In this document: positions 15,689-26,739 of the stretch, piece after piece | How positions within the stretch are numbered: the first letter of the stretch is position 1 | Layout: each line of letters starts with the position of its first letter | NCBI GenBank assembly: GCA_025462735.1 | Contig: JAOAPC010000011.1 | Location: forward strand, 186,001 to 250,000 | DNA length: 64,000 nt | DNA from: Acidobacteriaceae bacterium | GTDB lineage: Bacteria; Acidobacteriota; Terriglobia; Terriglobales; Acidobacteriaceae | Direction: 5' to 3' | Translations under genes and position numbers: made by a program | Notes under the pieces: model-generated | The model's database searches: none | What the model was told of the DNA's origin: nothing | Seen by the model: the letters and a program-made list of their open reading frames with translations, nothing else

Positions 15689-18055
15689 CTACCGCATCGA
15701 TTCTTCGACTTCGGAAATCCAGCTCGGACGTTTCAGAACTTCACGTGGCTTGGGACCATCGGCCGCGCCTACTATCCCGTCGCGTTCCATCAAATCGATC
15801 AAGTGCGCCGCCCGGCCATAGCCAATTCGCAGGCGCCGCTGCAGCAGGGAAGTGGAAGCCTTCCCGAACTCAATCACCAGGCGCACCGCATCTTCAAACA
15901 GAGGATCGTGCTCGCCACTGCCTCCGCCTTCCTCGTCGCCACCCGCCGCAACCCCTTCACGCTGTTCTTTCGGAGCTTCGAGGAATTTCTGGTCGTATTC
16001 CGCCGTGCCCTGCGTTCTCCAGAATTCCACCACGGAGGCTATTTCTTTCTCAGTGACAAAAGGAGCGTGCAAGCGGTGCAATCTCGCCGAGCCCGATGGC
16101 AGGTAAAGCATGTCGCCGCGCCCGAGTAGTGCCTCCGCCCCATTGGCGTCGAGAATGGTCCGCGAATCGACTTTCGTCGCTACACGGAATGAAATACGCG
16201 CCGGGAAATTTGCTTTGATCAATCCTGTGATCACATCCACCGACGGGCGCTGCGTCGCCAGCACCAAATGAATTCCGACTGCACGCGCCATTTGCGCCAA
16301 GCGTGTAATTGACTCTTCCACGTTCCCGCCGTCGAGCATCATCAGGTCCGCGAGTTCATCAATGATGATGACAATGTACGGAATCGGCCGGTCTTCGCCC
16401 GAATCGCCGAACAAGCTCGGCGTGTCGGCATCATCGAACAAGCGGTTGTATTGCTCGAGGTTGCGCACGCCCTTTTCAGCAAGAAGTTTCAGCCGACGTT
16501 CCATTTCGCGGACCGCATTTCGCAGCGCATTCGCCGCCAGCTTGGGCTCAGTGATGATCGGCGTATACAAATGGGGAACGCCCTCGTAGTTGCCCAGCTC
16601 CAGTCGCTTCGGGTCGACCAGAATTAATCGAACCTGATCAGGCGTTGCCTTGTAGAGAATCGACATGATCATGGCATTGATGGCCACACTTTTGCCCGCG
16701 CCGGTCGAGCCAGCAATGAGAAGGTGCGGCATGCCGGACAATTCGGCGGTTACAATTCGCCCGTTGATATCTTTGCCCAACGCCAATGTCAGCTTTGACC
16801 TCGAACCAATGAACTCTGACGACTCGATATTTTCCCGCAGCCAAATAATTTCGCGCTCACGGTTGGGTACCTGAATTCCCACGGTGCTCTTGCCCGCCAT
16901 GCGCTCGATAAGAATGCTTTCGGCCTTCAGTGCCAGGCACAGATCATCTGTCAGGCCGGTAATGCGGCTGTACTTGATTCCGGCCTCAGGTTTGAATTCG
17001 AAAGTTGTGACCACTGGCCCGGGATTGATCTGCGTGATCTGCCCGTGCACATCGAACTCGGCATATTTCTCAGTGAGTACTTGCGCCAGCAACTTGAGTT
17101 CGTCGGCATCGACCGTCTGTTGTTCGTCAGCACGATGAAGCAGGCTGCTCGGCGGCAGCTTGTACCCGCCTGCAGTCACTCGCGGCATCGTGGTCTTGGC
17201 TTTCGTGGAACTATCCGCGCGCTCGGTAACTTCGACTGTGGGCTCCGGTGGCGGATTCTGATTAGTTGGCCGGGCCTGGTCCTCGTGCTCCTCGGCGAAC
17301 CGCTCAATTCCGGTGCGGCGTGGCTCTGAGCGCTGATGCTCGCCGGGCGCAGTAACGGCTCGCGCCTGAAGCATTTGAGTTTGGATCGCAGGTTTCGCTG
17401 CCCGGCGCTTCTCCAATTCCTTTTGCAATTGTTTGCGAATGCGCTCTTGTTGCCAATCTTTCCATCGGTCATGCAATGCAACCGCGAAGGAGAAACGCGT
17501 CGCCGCCCACACCCGTGCCTGAGAAAACGAAAATGCCGTGCAGAAATAAAGCGCGACCGCCAGCATGCTGGTCGAAACGATGTATGCTCCGGCAAGATTG
17601 AAATAATGAATGAGCGTATCGCCGAGAACTCGCCCCACCAGACCTTCGAGCGGCACCGCACCCAGCCAACGCAGGTCCCCCGGCAACAGCGCCAGCAGCG
17701 CCGGTACGAACATCAGCAGCCATAATCCGCCGAGCAGCTTCGCCGTGGGAGAAACCACCTTGCGGGAGCGGAACCAGCGAATCCCCATCGCGATCGCAAT
17801 CACCGGCAGCAGAAACGCGCTGATCCCGAAACATTGCAGCAACACGTCCGCGCCGTAGGCACCTACAATGCCAATCCAGTTTCGCGCGACCCGTGACCCA
17901 GTCAGGACCGAGGCGCTATTCAGCGAAGGATCAAGCGGAGAATAAGAAGCCAGGGCAAGGAAGAGGAGGAGCGCGGAGACACATAGCAGGAACCCGAGCA
18001 GTTCGTTCAGCCGCCGGTTGTTCGTCGGATTAAAAATTCGAGCAATGACTTTCAT
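15689..18055 (-). CDS. ftsK: DNA translocase FtsK/SpoIIIE
   Basis: The 788-residue protein has four or five N-terminal transmembrane helices, a charged linker of about 150 residues, a RecA-like motor with Walker A 'GSTGAGKS' and Walker B 'IVIIIDELADL', and a C-terminal gamma winged helix ('EFGKASTSLLQRRLRIGYGRA' region) that reads KOPS-like sites. It pumps chromosome ends at the division septum. The linker is short compared with E. coli FtsK and similar to SpoIIIE. The ATG at 18055 is at the conserved N-terminus; an in-frame start at 18139 would run through a dispersed hairpin repeat. Confidence 0.93.
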   Translation of the reverse strand: MKVIARIFNPTNNRRLNELLGFLLCVSALLLFLALASYSPLDPSLNSASVLTGSRVARNWIGIVGAYGADVLLQCFGISAFLLPVIAIAMGIRWFRSRKVVSPTAKLLGGLWLLMFVPALLALLPGDLRWLGAVPLEGLVGRVLGDTLIHYFNLAGAYIVSTSMLAVALYFCTAFSFSQARVWAATRFSFAVALHDRWKDWQQERIRKQLQKELEKRRAAKPAIQTQMLQARAVTAPGEHQRSEPRRTGIERFAEEHEDQARPTNQNPPPEPTVEVTERADSSTKAKTTMPRVTAGGYKLPPSSLLHRADEQQTVDADELKLLAQVLTEKYAEFDVHGQITQINPGPVVTTFEFKPEAGIKYSRITGLTDDLCLALKAESILIERMAGKSTVGIQVPNREREIIWLRENIESSEFIGSRSKLTLALGKDINGRIVTAELSGMPHLLIAGSTGAGKSVAINAMIMSILYKATPDQVRLILVDPKRLELGNYEGVPHLYTPIITEPKLAANALRNAVREMERRLKLLAEKGVRNLEQYNRLFDDADTPSLFGDSGEDRPIPYIVIIIDELADLMMLDGGNVEESITRLAQMARAVGIHLVLATQRPSVDVITGLIKANFPARISFRVATKVDSRTILDANGAEALLGRGDMLYLPSGSARLHRLHAPFVTEKEIASVVEFWRTQGTAEYDQKFLEAPKEQREGVAAGGDEEGGGSGEHDPLFEDAVRLVIEFGKASTSLLQRRLRIGYGRAAHLIDLMERDGIVGAADGPKPREVLKRPSWISEVEESMR

Positions 18056-18089
18056 AGGCAGCACAGGCCGTGTGGCAAAGCTCGTGTGG

Positions 18090-18109
18090 CGCGGACACTC
18101 TTGTCCGCG
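18090..18109. repeat. Short hairpin repeat upstream of ftsK
   Basis: The sequence consists of two exact 8-base arms (cgcggaca / tgtccgcg) around the loop ctct. It sits about 35 bases before the ftsK start. Its base composition and form resemble dispersed intergenic repeats rather than an operator. There is no T-run. Confidence 0.45.
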
Positions 18110-18292
18110 AAGAGTCCACCACGAACCGTTTTCCGACACTCCTACCTAAACGCGATTTACACCAGAGCCAGACAATTATCCCAAGAAGCTGTCAAGCCGA
18201 CAATGAAGACTTTGAGTCACTCCAGATTTGATGCAATCGGAGCCGGTCTTAGCCTAGCGGCGCAGTCGACTCAGGCGTGTGGACCGAGAATT

Positions 18293-19504
18293 TTATGGCC
18301 TAATCGTAACCATTACCACCCCATGGCTCTCTACCGGCGCCGAAAATTTCCCGGTAAATTTTCCCAAGTCCTTGTGCGCCCAGAGATCTCTCACAGCGGC
18401 ACTGAGGTGATTCGGATATCCCATCTGTTCCCAAGTAACGGTGATCTCCTGCGATGAGCTCCCACGGTTAAGCAGGATGACGGCGCGGCTGCCGTCCTGC
18501 ATTTGCTTTCCCCAAACTTCCAGGTCGCCATCTTTCCAAACGCGCCGCCCTTCGCGGCCGAGGGGATCTTGATCCACCGCAATTACCTCTTTATTGGTGA
18601 GGATGTCGCGAATTTCCGGAGTCATGCTCCGCAAATCATTTCCTGCGATCAATGGCGCAGTAAGGATCGCCCACAAGGTGAAATGCGAGCGGTATTCCGT
18701 CGTGGTCATTCCGCCATTGCCCACTTCGAGCATGTCGGGATCATTCCAATGTCCCGGTCCTGCGTAAGAGCCGATACCAACTTGCTGGTCCACAATGTCG
18801 AGCATTCCATTCGAGCAACACGTACCGTCGCCCCATTTCTGCTGACCTGCCCAGCGATCCTGAATATCGCCGGTCGTTCGCCACAAATTTCCGCCCACTT
18901 CTTTGCCCCAAAGCCACGGCTGATTCTTGCCCCACTCGCAGATGCTCAGCACTATAGCTCGGCCGCTCGCATCAAGTGCAGCGCGGATGTTCGCATAGGA
19001 AGCCTTCGCGTCCTGCGTCGTCGTATTGCACCAATCGTATTTGAGATAGTCCACGCCCCATGACGCATACATCAACGCATCCTGATACTCATGTCCGAGT
19101 CCGCCCGGACGCCCGGCGCACGTCTTCGATCCGGCATCGGAATAAATTCCAAACTTCAGCCCGACCGAATGCACGTAATCTGCAACTGTCTTTATGCCGT
19201 TAGGAAAACGCTGCGGGTCTGCCACAATGTTTGCATTCTTATCGCGCGACACCTGCCAGCAATCGTCAATCACTACATATTGATATCCGGCATCCTTCAT
19301 GCCGGACTTCACCATTGCGTCCGACATGCCGCGGACCAGTTCGTCGCTCACATTGCAGGCGAATTTGTTCCAGGTGTTCCATCCCATGGGCGGAGTTAAA
19401 GCCAGGTCTGCGGATACTGGATTCTGCTGGGCTAAAGCCACGGTAGGGAACTGGAAGGGGAATGTAAGTGCCAGGGCCACTAAAAAAAGCAATTGCTTTG
19501 TCAT
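18293..19504 (-). CDS. Secreted alpha-galactosidase, glycoside hydrolase family 27
   Basis: A signal peptide ('...TVALAQQ') precedes a GH27 barrel with 'TPPMGWNTWN' at its N-terminus, 'VIDDCWQ', the nucleophile Asp157 in 'YLKYDWCN', 'SICEWG', and the acid/base Asp near 213 in 'WRTTGDI'. A beta-sandwich C-terminal domain follows. Total length (403) matches single-module GH27 enzymes. It would remove alpha-galactosyl groups from plant oligosaccharides such as galactomannan or raffinose sugars. It is a single gene on the minus strand downstream of treY. Confidence 0.92.
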   Translation of the reverse strand: MTKQLLFLVALALTFPFQFPTVALAQQNPVSADLALTPPMGWNTWNKFACNVSDELVRGMSDAMVKSGMKDAGYQYVVIDDCWQVSRDKNANIVADPQRFPNGIKTVADYVHSVGLKFGIYSDAGSKTCAGRPGGLGHEYQDALMYASWGVDYLKYDWCNTTTQDAKASYANIRAALDASGRAIVLSICEWGKNQPWLWGKEVGGNLWRTTGDIQDRWAGQQKWGDGTCCSNGMLDIVDQQVGIGSYAGPGHWNDPDMLEVGNGGMTTTEYRSHFTLWAILTAPLIAGNDLRSMTPEIRDILTNKEVIAVDQDPLGREGRRVWKDGDLEVWGKQMQDGSRAVILLNRGSSSQEITVTWEQMGYPNHLSAAVRDLWAHKDLGKFTGKFSAPVESHGVVMVTIRP

Positions 19505-19549
19505 GATTCGCCTCAGAAGAAGCGATCATCATACCTCAGGCGCGCGCGA

Positions 19550-22444
19550 TCATTTGAGCGAGGCCGATTCCTCTGAGACCACTAGTGCAACCGGAAAGTT
19601 CTGGAAGAGATGTTTTCCGAAAAACGCGCCCTGTTCATCTGTCGTCAGGGATTCGCCGTTCAGCAAGTTGCGAAAGTTAATCCCGCATCCGGGCGGAAGG
19701 TCAATTTTTGTATCTTGCCAAATGTCCTGACCGACGGGCATACGCGGCTCGCCCTGAAGCAACTGGGCGGACAGGCGCGGTACCGCGACAAGCAGTGTTT
19801 GGGCTTCGTGTCGACGCGCAAATGCAAACAAGTGCTTCGCGCGTTCGCCCGTCGCCTCGATTGGGATATAGTCGCCGTGCTGAAACAGCTCCGGAAGCTG
19901 CTTTCGCAAGTTGAGCGTCTTCCAAAGCACGTACAGCTTTATCCGCCCGTCGTCCATGTTGTCCGCAAGTTCGCGGACAAATGCTCTAACCTGATCAACG
20001 TTCTTATCCGGAAGCTCGCACAACTGCTGCAACGCCAGCTGTCGAGCTTGGTAATTTACCGCACGGCGGTTATCCGGATCGACGAGGTTGAACTCCCAAA
20101 GTTCGTTTCCCTGATAAGTGTCGGGAACTCCAGGCACGGTCAGCTTGATCAGCGTCTGTGCGATGCTGTTTAATATTCCAAAGTGTGAAATTTTTCGCTG
20201 AAACGGTACAAAGTCGTTGCGGAAGTTTTGCGATTCGAGAACGCCATTCACAAATTGTGTAACCGTGCACTCATACGCCTCATGCTGATTTGCCCAGCTC
20301 GTCTTGTCTTCGGCCTCACGGATTGCTTTAACCATGTAATCGCGCATTCTCTCGATAAAACTTTCAGGAGGATTCTGCGCCTCGTCGCCGGCGGGCCACG
20401 CTCCAATTAGGGTTTGATAAAAAAGATATTCATCATTTGACGTCGGTCCTTCGACCCCGTCGCAAAGACTTTTCTGGTTGCTGTTCATCTCGCGCCATGC
20501 CCGCACCTTCCGGTGCCACTCCAGCGGAATTTCAGAGAGCACATTTATGCGCGCGCGCACATCTTCCGAACGTTTGGAGTCGTGTGTGGAAGTCGCGACC
20601 ATTTCGTCCGGCCAGCTTCGGCTTCGCTGCACGATCTCGCGATGGAATTCCTCCGGCGCAACCCCAAACCGTAGCGGATCTCCCCCAACGTCATTAAGGG
20701 ACGCCAGCCGGTGGTAGCGGTAGAAGCTGGTATCTTCGACGCCCTTCGCCATCAACGCGCTGGTGTACTGCTGGAACTTCATCGCAAAATGGATCACGGA
20801 CCGCTGATAAAACTGCGGGTGCCCTTCGCCCTGGCTGGTTAGCAGTACTTCGCGGATGAAGTCGTACACCGAAGATTCCGCCGCTGTGCTCTTTTCCTTT
20901 GCACAGTCCACAGCTTCGTCAATGTATGCCCGATCGCTTTCTGACAATCCCTCCTCGGTTATATACGTCCGGTAGACCGGAAAGCACGCGACAATCTCCG
21001 CCAGCGCATCGCGGAGGCTTTTGAGAGTGAAGTCGCACGTGTGCCGGTCTGCAAGCGCAATTCGGCTGAGATGATTTGCCAGAACATTCAGCTCACTGTT
21101 CAGCGACCGATCCATCACCAGCTTCTTGCATTCGTAGACCAACTCTTTGAAATTGGCATGACGGCCGATGAACGCGCGATAGATCCGGTCCAATTTGCGC
21201 TCGCTCTGCGGATCAACGAACAATCCGTTTACTAGATTTGAGAAGCTATAACCGGTGGTTCCGTGAATTGGCCACTCGTCGGATAATTTCTCATCCCCAG
21301 TGAGGATTTTTTCCGCAACCACGTAGCAGGACTTGGGCTTGTGCTCTTCGCCCTCTGCCGAATCGGAGCCGAGTTGCAAGCGCTCAAAATATTGCTTCGG
21401 ATTGTAAAGACCATCGGGATGATCTATGCGCAATCCGTCGAGCTTTCCTTCCCGAAGCAATTGCAGAATGAACTCGTGGGTCTGGTTGAAGACGATCTCA
21501 TTCTCCTGGCGCAGACCCGCGAGATCGTTGACATCAAAAAAGCGCCGATAGTTGATGTCATCGGCGGCCACTCGCCAGTAGGCAAGCCGGTAGGCCTGCG
21601 TTTTAATAAGCTCATGAAGCGCATCGAACGAACTGCTGTCGCCGGGAGTGCCGTTGACCTTCTCGACATTCCTGTCGAGGAATTCCACGACCTCCGTCGA
21701 CTTCGCGCATAGCGCCGCCAGCCTGCGCTTATGAATTTCTTTATCGCGCAAACGTTCCGCGCGTTTTTCTGGCGCAGTTTCTTCGCGGCCTGGCAAATGA
21801 TTGAAAGCCGAGATTAAGCTTTGCAACTCCAGCAGATTTTCATTGTCTGCCCCAAGCTGTTGCTGCAAAACTTCAAGCTCATAGCCCAGAATCCGCGGAT
21901 ATTCGCGGGGATTGACCGGAAAGCGGTGCTGGAAATAGACGATGCTGAATTCGCCTTTCTCTTTATCAAAAGTCAGCTTCAATTCCCCGCGGTCGAGCAC
22001 AGTTCCATACTGATCTCCCAGCACCGGGACCAGCACTTTTCCCTGTAATTCGTCTTTAAGGGGATACCAATCGATGTCGAAAAAGTCGGCGTAGGTCGAA
22101 GCCTCCCCGTTCTCCAACACTTCCAGCCACCACGCATTGTCGGCGCCCAAGATTCCCATGTGATTGGGAACCACGTCGAGGATTTGTCCCATTCCATGTT
22201 CGTGCAGCGTCGCCACAAAACGTTCGTAATCTTCGGGGGTGCCAATCTCTGGATTGAGATGGTGGTGGTCAATGATGTCGTACCCGTGCGTGCTGCCGGG
22301 ACGCGCTCGCAAGTAAGGCGATGCATAGCAATGCGAAATGCCGAGTTCGGCCAGGTATGGAACCAGCTCCGCAGCTTGCGAAAATGTGAAGTCGCTATTG
22401 AATTGCAGGCGATATGTGGAAAGTGGGATTGAGCGTGCTCTCAT
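19550..22444 (-). CDS. treY: Maltooligosyl trehalose synthase
   Basis: This is a GH13 enzyme of 964 residues that isomerises the reducing-end alpha-1,4 bond of maltodextrin to alpha,alpha-1,1. It shows the TreY N-terminus 'STYRLQFNSDFTF', 'DVVPNHMG', the nucleophile region 'DGLRIDHPDGLYNP', 'VVAEKIL' and 'TSTHDSKRSEDVRARI'. The size is above the usual 720-900. The start at 22444 makes an ATGA overlap with the treZ stop. It is the third gene of a treX-treZ-treY operon. Confidence 0.95.
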   Translation of the reverse strand: MRARSIPLSTYRLQFNSDFTFSQAAELVPYLAELGISHCYASPYLRARPGSTHGYDIIDHHHLNPEIGTPEDYERFVATLHEHGMGQILDVVPNHMGILGADNAWWLEVLENGEASTYADFFDIDWYPLKDELQGKVLVPVLGDQYGTVLDRGELKLTFDKEKGEFSIVYFQHRFPVNPREYPRILGYELEVLQQQLGADNENLLELQSLISAFNHLPGREETAPEKRAERLRDKEIHKRRLAALCAKSTEVVEFLDRNVEKVNGTPGDSSSFDALHELIKTQAYRLAYWRVAADDINYRRFFDVNDLAGLRQENEIVFNQTHEFILQLLREGKLDGLRIDHPDGLYNPKQYFERLQLGSDSAEGEEHKPKSCYVVAEKILTGDEKLSDEWPIHGTTGYSFSNLVNGLFVDPQSERKLDRIYRAFIGRHANFKELVYECKKLVMDRSLNSELNVLANHLSRIALADRHTCDFTLKSLRDALAEIVACFPVYRTYITEEGLSESDRAYIDEAVDCAKEKSTAAESSVYDFIREVLLTSQGEGHPQFYQRSVIHFAMKFQQYTSALMAKGVEDTSFYRYHRLASLNDVGGDPLRFGVAPEEFHREIVQRSRSWPDEMVATSTHDSKRSEDVRARINVLSEIPLEWHRKVRAWREMNSNQKSLCDGVEGPTSNDEYLFYQTLIGAWPAGDEAQNPPESFIERMRDYMVKAIREAEDKTSWANQHEAYECTVTQFVNGVLESQNFRNDFVPFQRKISHFGILNSIAQTLIKLTVPGVPDTYQGNELWEFNLVDPDNRRAVNYQARQLALQQLCELPDKNVDQVRAFVRELADNMDDGRIKLYVLWKTLNLRKQLPELFQHGDYIPIEATGERAKHLFAFARRHEAQTLLVAVPRLSAQLLQGEPRMPVGQDIWQDTKIDLPPGCGINFRNLLNGESLTTDEQGAFFGKHLFQNFPVALVVSEESASLK

Positions 22445-24261
22445 GCATTCAGGAACCATGCCGCTGCCAGCGGAGGTATCTCCTTCCACGCTGGGTCATG
22501 CTCTTCGACCGTCGTATAAAGCAGTGCGCCGTCGGGCCGGTTTCGAAGAGCAAGGGCAGTAGCGCCAAAATTTGCGATCAATTGTAAGCTGCCCGATTTC
22601 GACAATGGCCACTGGACATCCAGGGCATAAGGCGCAAGGACCTCAAACTTCGCGCGCCCCGGCGCGATATCTTTGATGAGCGGAACGATCTTCTCGCGCC
22701 GGCAAGTCAGCAGCGTTCGATAGAAATGCAGCCAATTACGATGGGGTTCCTGCTTCAGCGATTCCCAGTCAAGCTTCGACCGCAAAAATGTTTCTTTGCT
22801 GTTCGGATCGGGAATTTGCTGTTGGGCCTGAGGAGAATTGAACTGCTCGAATCGCGCGAATTCGCTGCGTCGGCCCTCTGTCACTTTCGACGCAAGCTCC
22901 GGCCCGAAATCACAGAAGAACAGAAATGGAGTTGTTGCTCCAAATTCTTCGCCCATGAACAGCAGCGGCGGCGAAGGTGCGAGCAGCAAAATAGCCATCG
23001 CCAACCTTAGCGCCTTCGCGTCCGCAAGCTGTGTGATCCGCTCTCCCAGAGCACGGTTTCCCACCTGATCATGATTTTGCAAAAACGATACGAAGCAAGT
23101 CGATGGAAGATCGCGACTAGGCTCGCCGCGCTTTGCCCCGTCGCGGAAAGCGGATCCTTCGCCTTGATAGCTGAATCCTTCTGCGAGACACCGACCCAAG
23201 TGCCATGCCGGATTCTTCGCGTAGTCCGAGTAATAGCCGTCCTTCTCACCCGTGACCAGCACATGCAGCGCATGATGAATATCGTCATTCCACTGAGCGT
23301 TGTAGCACGAAGATCCCACCCGCGCCTCGCGGCACAGGTAATGAGCCGAATTGTTGTCATTCTCTAAAACAAGATGAACGTGATGCTCGGCGCCGAACTT
23401 TGTGCGAACGGTGTCGGCCAACTCGGTGAGAATGTCCGGTCGCGAATCATCAGCGATGGCGTGCACTGCGTCGAAGCGCAGACCGTCGAAGTGGTATTCC
23501 TCCAGCCAGTACAGCGCGTTGTGAATGAAAAAATCGCGCACTGTCCGGCTGCACGGACCGTCAAAGTTGATCGCCTGTCCCCATGGAGTACGGTGACGGT
23601 CGGTAAAGAACTGCGGCGCATACAATCCGAGATAGTTACCTTCGGGGCCGAAGTGGTTATAGACCACGTCAACAAAAACCATCAAATTTTTTGCATGAGC
23701 CGTATCCACAAAATGCTTCAGCTCTTCCGGCATTCCATAACAGCGCGCCGGTGCATACGGTAGGACGCCGTCATAGCCCCAATTGCGCTCACCGGGAAAG
23801 CTCGCCAGCGGCATGAGTTCAACTGCGGTCACTCCTAGGTCAGCCAGATAATCTAGTTTGTCTTCAGCTCCGGCAAAAGTTCCCTGCGGAGAAAAGGTTC
23901 CAACATGCAGTTCGTAAATGACCACTTCGTCCCACGGCCGGCCGCGCCAGTTTGAATCTTGCCAGTCGAAAGCAAGCGGATCGATTACTTCACTCGTCCC
24001 ATGCACGCCGAGGGGCTGAAACCGGGAGGCAGGGTCAGGCACTACCTGCTGATCGTCGATCTTGAATCCATAATGCGCGCCGGCGCTAGCTTGGGTCACA
24101 AGTTCAAACCAGCCTTCGTCAAGGCGCGACATCGGCAAACTGCGTTCAAGGTCGCTTAATTCAACTGAGACGGACGAAGCCTTCGGCGCGCACAGCCGGA
24201 ACCGCACAGTATCGTCATCGAGGCACTCTGCGCCAAATGGCATCTCGTGCTTGCGCTTCAT
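22441..24261 (-). CDS. treZ: Maltooligosyl trehalose trehalohydrolase
   Basis: The protein has an N-terminal CBM48-like domain ('HEMPFGAEC'), a GH13 barrel with '[12 protein letters not shown]', the nucleophile Asp in '[10 protein letters not shown]' and acid Glu in 'LVLENDNNS', and '[12 protein letters not shown]'. It releases free trehalose from the product of TreY. Both ends overlap neighbours by ATGA, which supports one polycistronic message. Confidence 0.95.
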   Translation of the reverse strand: MKRKHEMPFGAECLDDDTVRFRLCAPKASSVSVELSDLERSLPMSRLDEGWFELVTQASAGAHYGFKIDDQQVVPDPASRFQPLGVHGTSEVIDPLAFDWQDSNWRGRPWDEVVIYELHVGTFSPQGTFAGAEDKLDYLADLGVTAVELMPLASFPGERNWGYDGVLPYAPARCYGMPEELKHFVDTAHAKNLMVFVDVVYNHFGPEGNYLGLYAPQFFTDRHRTPWGQAINFDGPCSRTVRDFFIHNALYWLEEYHFDGLRFDAVHAIADDSRPDILTELADTVRTKFGAEHHVHLVLENDNNSAHYLCREARVGSSCYNAQWNDDIHHALHVLVTGEKDGYYSDYAKNPAWHLGRCLAEGFSYQGEGSAFRDGAKRGEPSRDLPSTCFVSFLQNHDQVGNRALGERITQLADAKALRLAMAILLLAPSPPLLFMGEEFGATTPFLFFCDFGPELASKVTEGRRSEFARFEQFNSPQAQQQIPDPNSKETFLRSKLDWESLKQEPHRNWLHFYRTLLTCRREKIVPLIKDIAPGRAKFEVLAPYALDVQWPLSKSGSLQLIANFGATALALRNRPDGALLYTTVEEHDPAWKEIPPLAAAWFLNA

Positions 24262-26444
24262 GCTTCCGGGGAACGTCTCCGTTCGCTTCCACGTACGCGG
24301 TTCGCAGCGCGTTCTACCAGCAAAGCTAAAGACCGAGGCTGCAAAGGATAGGAATCACCGCCGCGATAAAAGGTGCTCGCGTTGCGCGAAGTTTGGCAGG
24401 AGGTATCAAGCAGAACAAACCAGCCCATACCCGAAGGCGGATTTATCAGGTTAAACGGAATTTCCTCGTGGTGCGCATTCATAAGGAGCAGGAAATTATC
24501 GTCGCGAATCCGTTGCCCGCGCTCATCCACATCATCAACGGCCTCGCCGGAAAGTGTGACGCCCAGGCAGCGCGCGAACTCCTGGTTCCACTCGTCGTCT
24601 GTCATTTCTTTGCCATCGGGATCCAGCCAGAGGATGTCTTTGATACCCGCCCCTCGAATGTTGCGGCCCTGGAAAAAATTCCGCCGGCGGAACACCGGAT
24701 GATCGTTTCGCAGCGCGATTACCCGCTGCACAAACGCGAGCAGCTCCTGGTCAATGTGGTCGGGATTCCAATCCAGCCAGCTGGTCTCGTTGTCCTGGCA
24801 ATAGGCATTGTTATTCCCATTTTGCGTGTGGCCGAGCTCGTCTCCCGCCAGGAACATGGGAACACCCTGCGACAGCAACAGAGTTGCTACGAAATTACGT
24901 TTCTGGCGAGCCCGAATTTGGTTGACTTCGGGGTCGTCGGTTGGGCCCTCGACGCCGCAATTCCAGCTCCGGTTGTTGTCCGTGCCGTCACGGTTCTCTT
25001 CGCCATTGGCTTCATTGTGCTTGGAGTTGTAGCTGATCAGGTCTTGAAGAGTGAAGCCGTCATGGGCGGTTACAAAATTTATGCTGGCATAGGGCTTGCG
25101 TCCGCTGCGCGCGTAAAGGTCGCTCGATCCGGTTATGCGATAAGCGAGCTCTCCAATCAGCCCGCCATCGCCCTTCCAGTAGGAGCGCACTGCGTCGCGA
25201 TATTTATCATTCCACTCCGCCCATCCAACAGGGAATTTGCCTACCTGGTATCCGCCTTCGCCCAAATCCCACGGTTCCGCGATGAGTTTCACCTGCGACA
25301 GCACAGGGTCCTGATGAATGATGTCGAGAAACGCGCCAAGGCGGTCCACTTCATGTAACTCGCGCGCGAGCGTCGCGGCCAAATCAAAGCGGAAGCCGTC
25401 CACGTGCATCTCCAGCACCCAATAGCGCAAGCTGTCCATGATGAGTTGCAGCACTCGCGGATGCTGCATGTTGAGCGTATTACCGGTTCCGGTGTAGTCG
25501 GTGTAATAGCGCGGGTTGTCGGCGACCAAACGGTAATAGGCGTTATTGTCGATCCCCCGAAACGACAACGTCGGCCCCATGTGATTGCCTTCCGCCGTGT
25601 GGTTGTAAACTACGTCAAGAATCACTTCGATTCCTGCCGAGTGCAGGGTCTTTACCATTGTCTTGAATTCATTAATGCCGTCGCTTGCGCAATAACGAGG
25701 CTCGGGAGCAAAAAATCCAATCGAGTTGTAGCCCCAATAATTGCGCAGACCTCTTTCAATGAGCTGCCGGTCGTCAACGAAAGTGTGCACCGGCATGAGT
25801 TCCACGGCTGTGATCCCGAGCCCCTTCAAATGATCAATGACAGGCGAGGTTGCGAGTCCCGCGTACGTCCCGCGCAACGGTGGCGGCACATCCGGATGTT
25901 GAATTGTGAAGCCCCTCACGTGGGTCTCGTAGATCACCGTGCGATGCCATGGCGTTCGCGGCGGAGTATCCGCTCCCCATGTAAACGCCGGATCAATCAC
26001 AATTCCTTTCAGCATTCCGGGAGCGCTGTCACGGCGATCGAAGGAGAGGTCTTCGTTGCGATGGCCGATCCGATAACCAAAGAGCGAGTCGTGCCACTTC
26101 ATGCCATTTTGAATTTGCCTGGCATACGGATCCAGCAAGAGCTTGTTCCGGTTAAACCGCAGCCCTTTCGCCGGATCATAAGGCCCATGCACGCGGTATC
26201 CGTAAACGAAACCGGGCCGCGCCTCGGGCAAATAGCAATGCCACACCTGGTCGGTTTGCTCCGCCATGGAAACCCGATAGGTCTCCCGACGGCCCGAAGG
26301 ATCGAAAAGGCACAGCTCTACTTTTTCAGCTCGCTCGGAGAATAACGCGAAGTTCACACCTTCGCCGTCCCAGGTTGCTCCTAGGGGATAGGGCTTGCCG
26401 GGCCAAACCATCAGCCCGCTTTGCTTGCTGGGTGTGCGGATCAC
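24258..26444 (-). CDS. treX: Glycogen debranching enzyme (GlgX/TreX)
   Basis: This 728-residue enzyme has an N-terminal CBM48 domain ('[20 protein letters not shown]' region), a GH13 barrel with '[15 protein letters not shown]', nucleophile in '[13 protein letters not shown]', acid in 'LIAEPWDLG' and '[15 protein letters not shown]'. It cuts alpha-1,6 branches to supply linear maltodextrins to TreY. Placement first in the treX-treZ-treY operon makes TreX the natural name. The start at 26444 is a GTG without a clear ribosome site; an ATG eleven codons later is possible. Confidence 0.93.
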   Translation of the reverse strand: MIRTPSKQSGLMVWPGKPYPLGATWDGEGVNFALFSERAEKVELCLFDPSGRRETYRVSMAEQTDQVWHCYLPEARPGFVYGYRVHGPYDPAKGLRFNRNKLLLDPYARQIQNGMKWHDSLFGYRIGHRNEDLSFDRRDSAPGMLKGIVIDPAFTWGADTPPRTPWHRTVIYETHVRGFTIQHPDVPPPLRGTYAGLATSPVIDHLKGLGITAVELMPVHTFVDDRQLIERGLRNYWGYNSIGFFAPEPRYCASDGINEFKTMVKTLHSAGIEVILDVVYNHTAEGNHMGPTLSFRGIDNNAYYRLVADNPRYYTDYTGTGNTLNMQHPRVLQLIMDSLRYWVLEMHVDGFRFDLAATLARELHEVDRLGAFLDIIHQDPVLSQVKLIAEPWDLGEGGYQVGKFPVGWAEWNDKYRDAVRSYWKGDGGLIGELAYRITGSSDLYARSGRKPYASINFVTAHDGFTLQDLISYNSKHNEANGEENRDGTDNNRSWNCGVEGPTDDPEVNQIRARQKRNFVATLLLSQGVPMFLAGDELGHTQNGNNNAYCQDNETSWLDWNPDHIDQELLAFVQRVIALRNDHPVFRRRNFFQGRNIRGAGIKDILWLDPDGKEMTDDEWNQEFARCLGVTLSGEAVDDVDERGQRIRDDNFLLLMNAHHEEIPFNLINPPSGMGWFVLLDTSCQTSRNASTFYRGGDSYPLQPRSLALLVERAANRVRGSERRRSPEA

Positions 26445-26689
26445 GAGAGAAGTGGCAAATCCTTCAGAATCGGCGGCACTACCGATCAGATGTCGGCGGG
26501 GCTACGCGCGCCAGGGCTCCTCGGCCAAATTCAGCTCTCGCTCATTCACTGGGCCAGAGAGAGCTTCACTTAGGCCTGAGTTATTGGTATCACGAAAGAC
26601 GTATATAGGACTGTACAGTTCATGCTGTAGAAAACTATTGCAGTTGCGGCATTGAGGCTGAAAATGAGACACGGTGATTTAGGTAAACA

Positions 26690-26712
26690 GGGCACCGGTC
26701 TGACCGGCGCCC
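26690..26712 (-). terminator. Probable terminator after the alpha/beta hydrolase gene
   Basis: Two 10-base arms (gggcgccggt / accggtgccc on the minus strand, one G-T pair) flank a three-base loop. They lie 28 bases past the hydrolase stop and are followed on that strand by tgtttacc. The stem is strong and the T-tract weak. The remaining 245 bases up to the treX start hold only its promoter region. Confidence 0.6.
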
Positions 26713-26739
26713 TTCGTCGCGACAGCAAGAGCTACTTGA

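Noticed and set aside
24393-26345. Long plus-strand frames of about 320 residues each opposite treX
   Set aside because: They are antisense to a clearly conserved GH13 gene, have no family-like motifs, and arise from GC-biased codon use.
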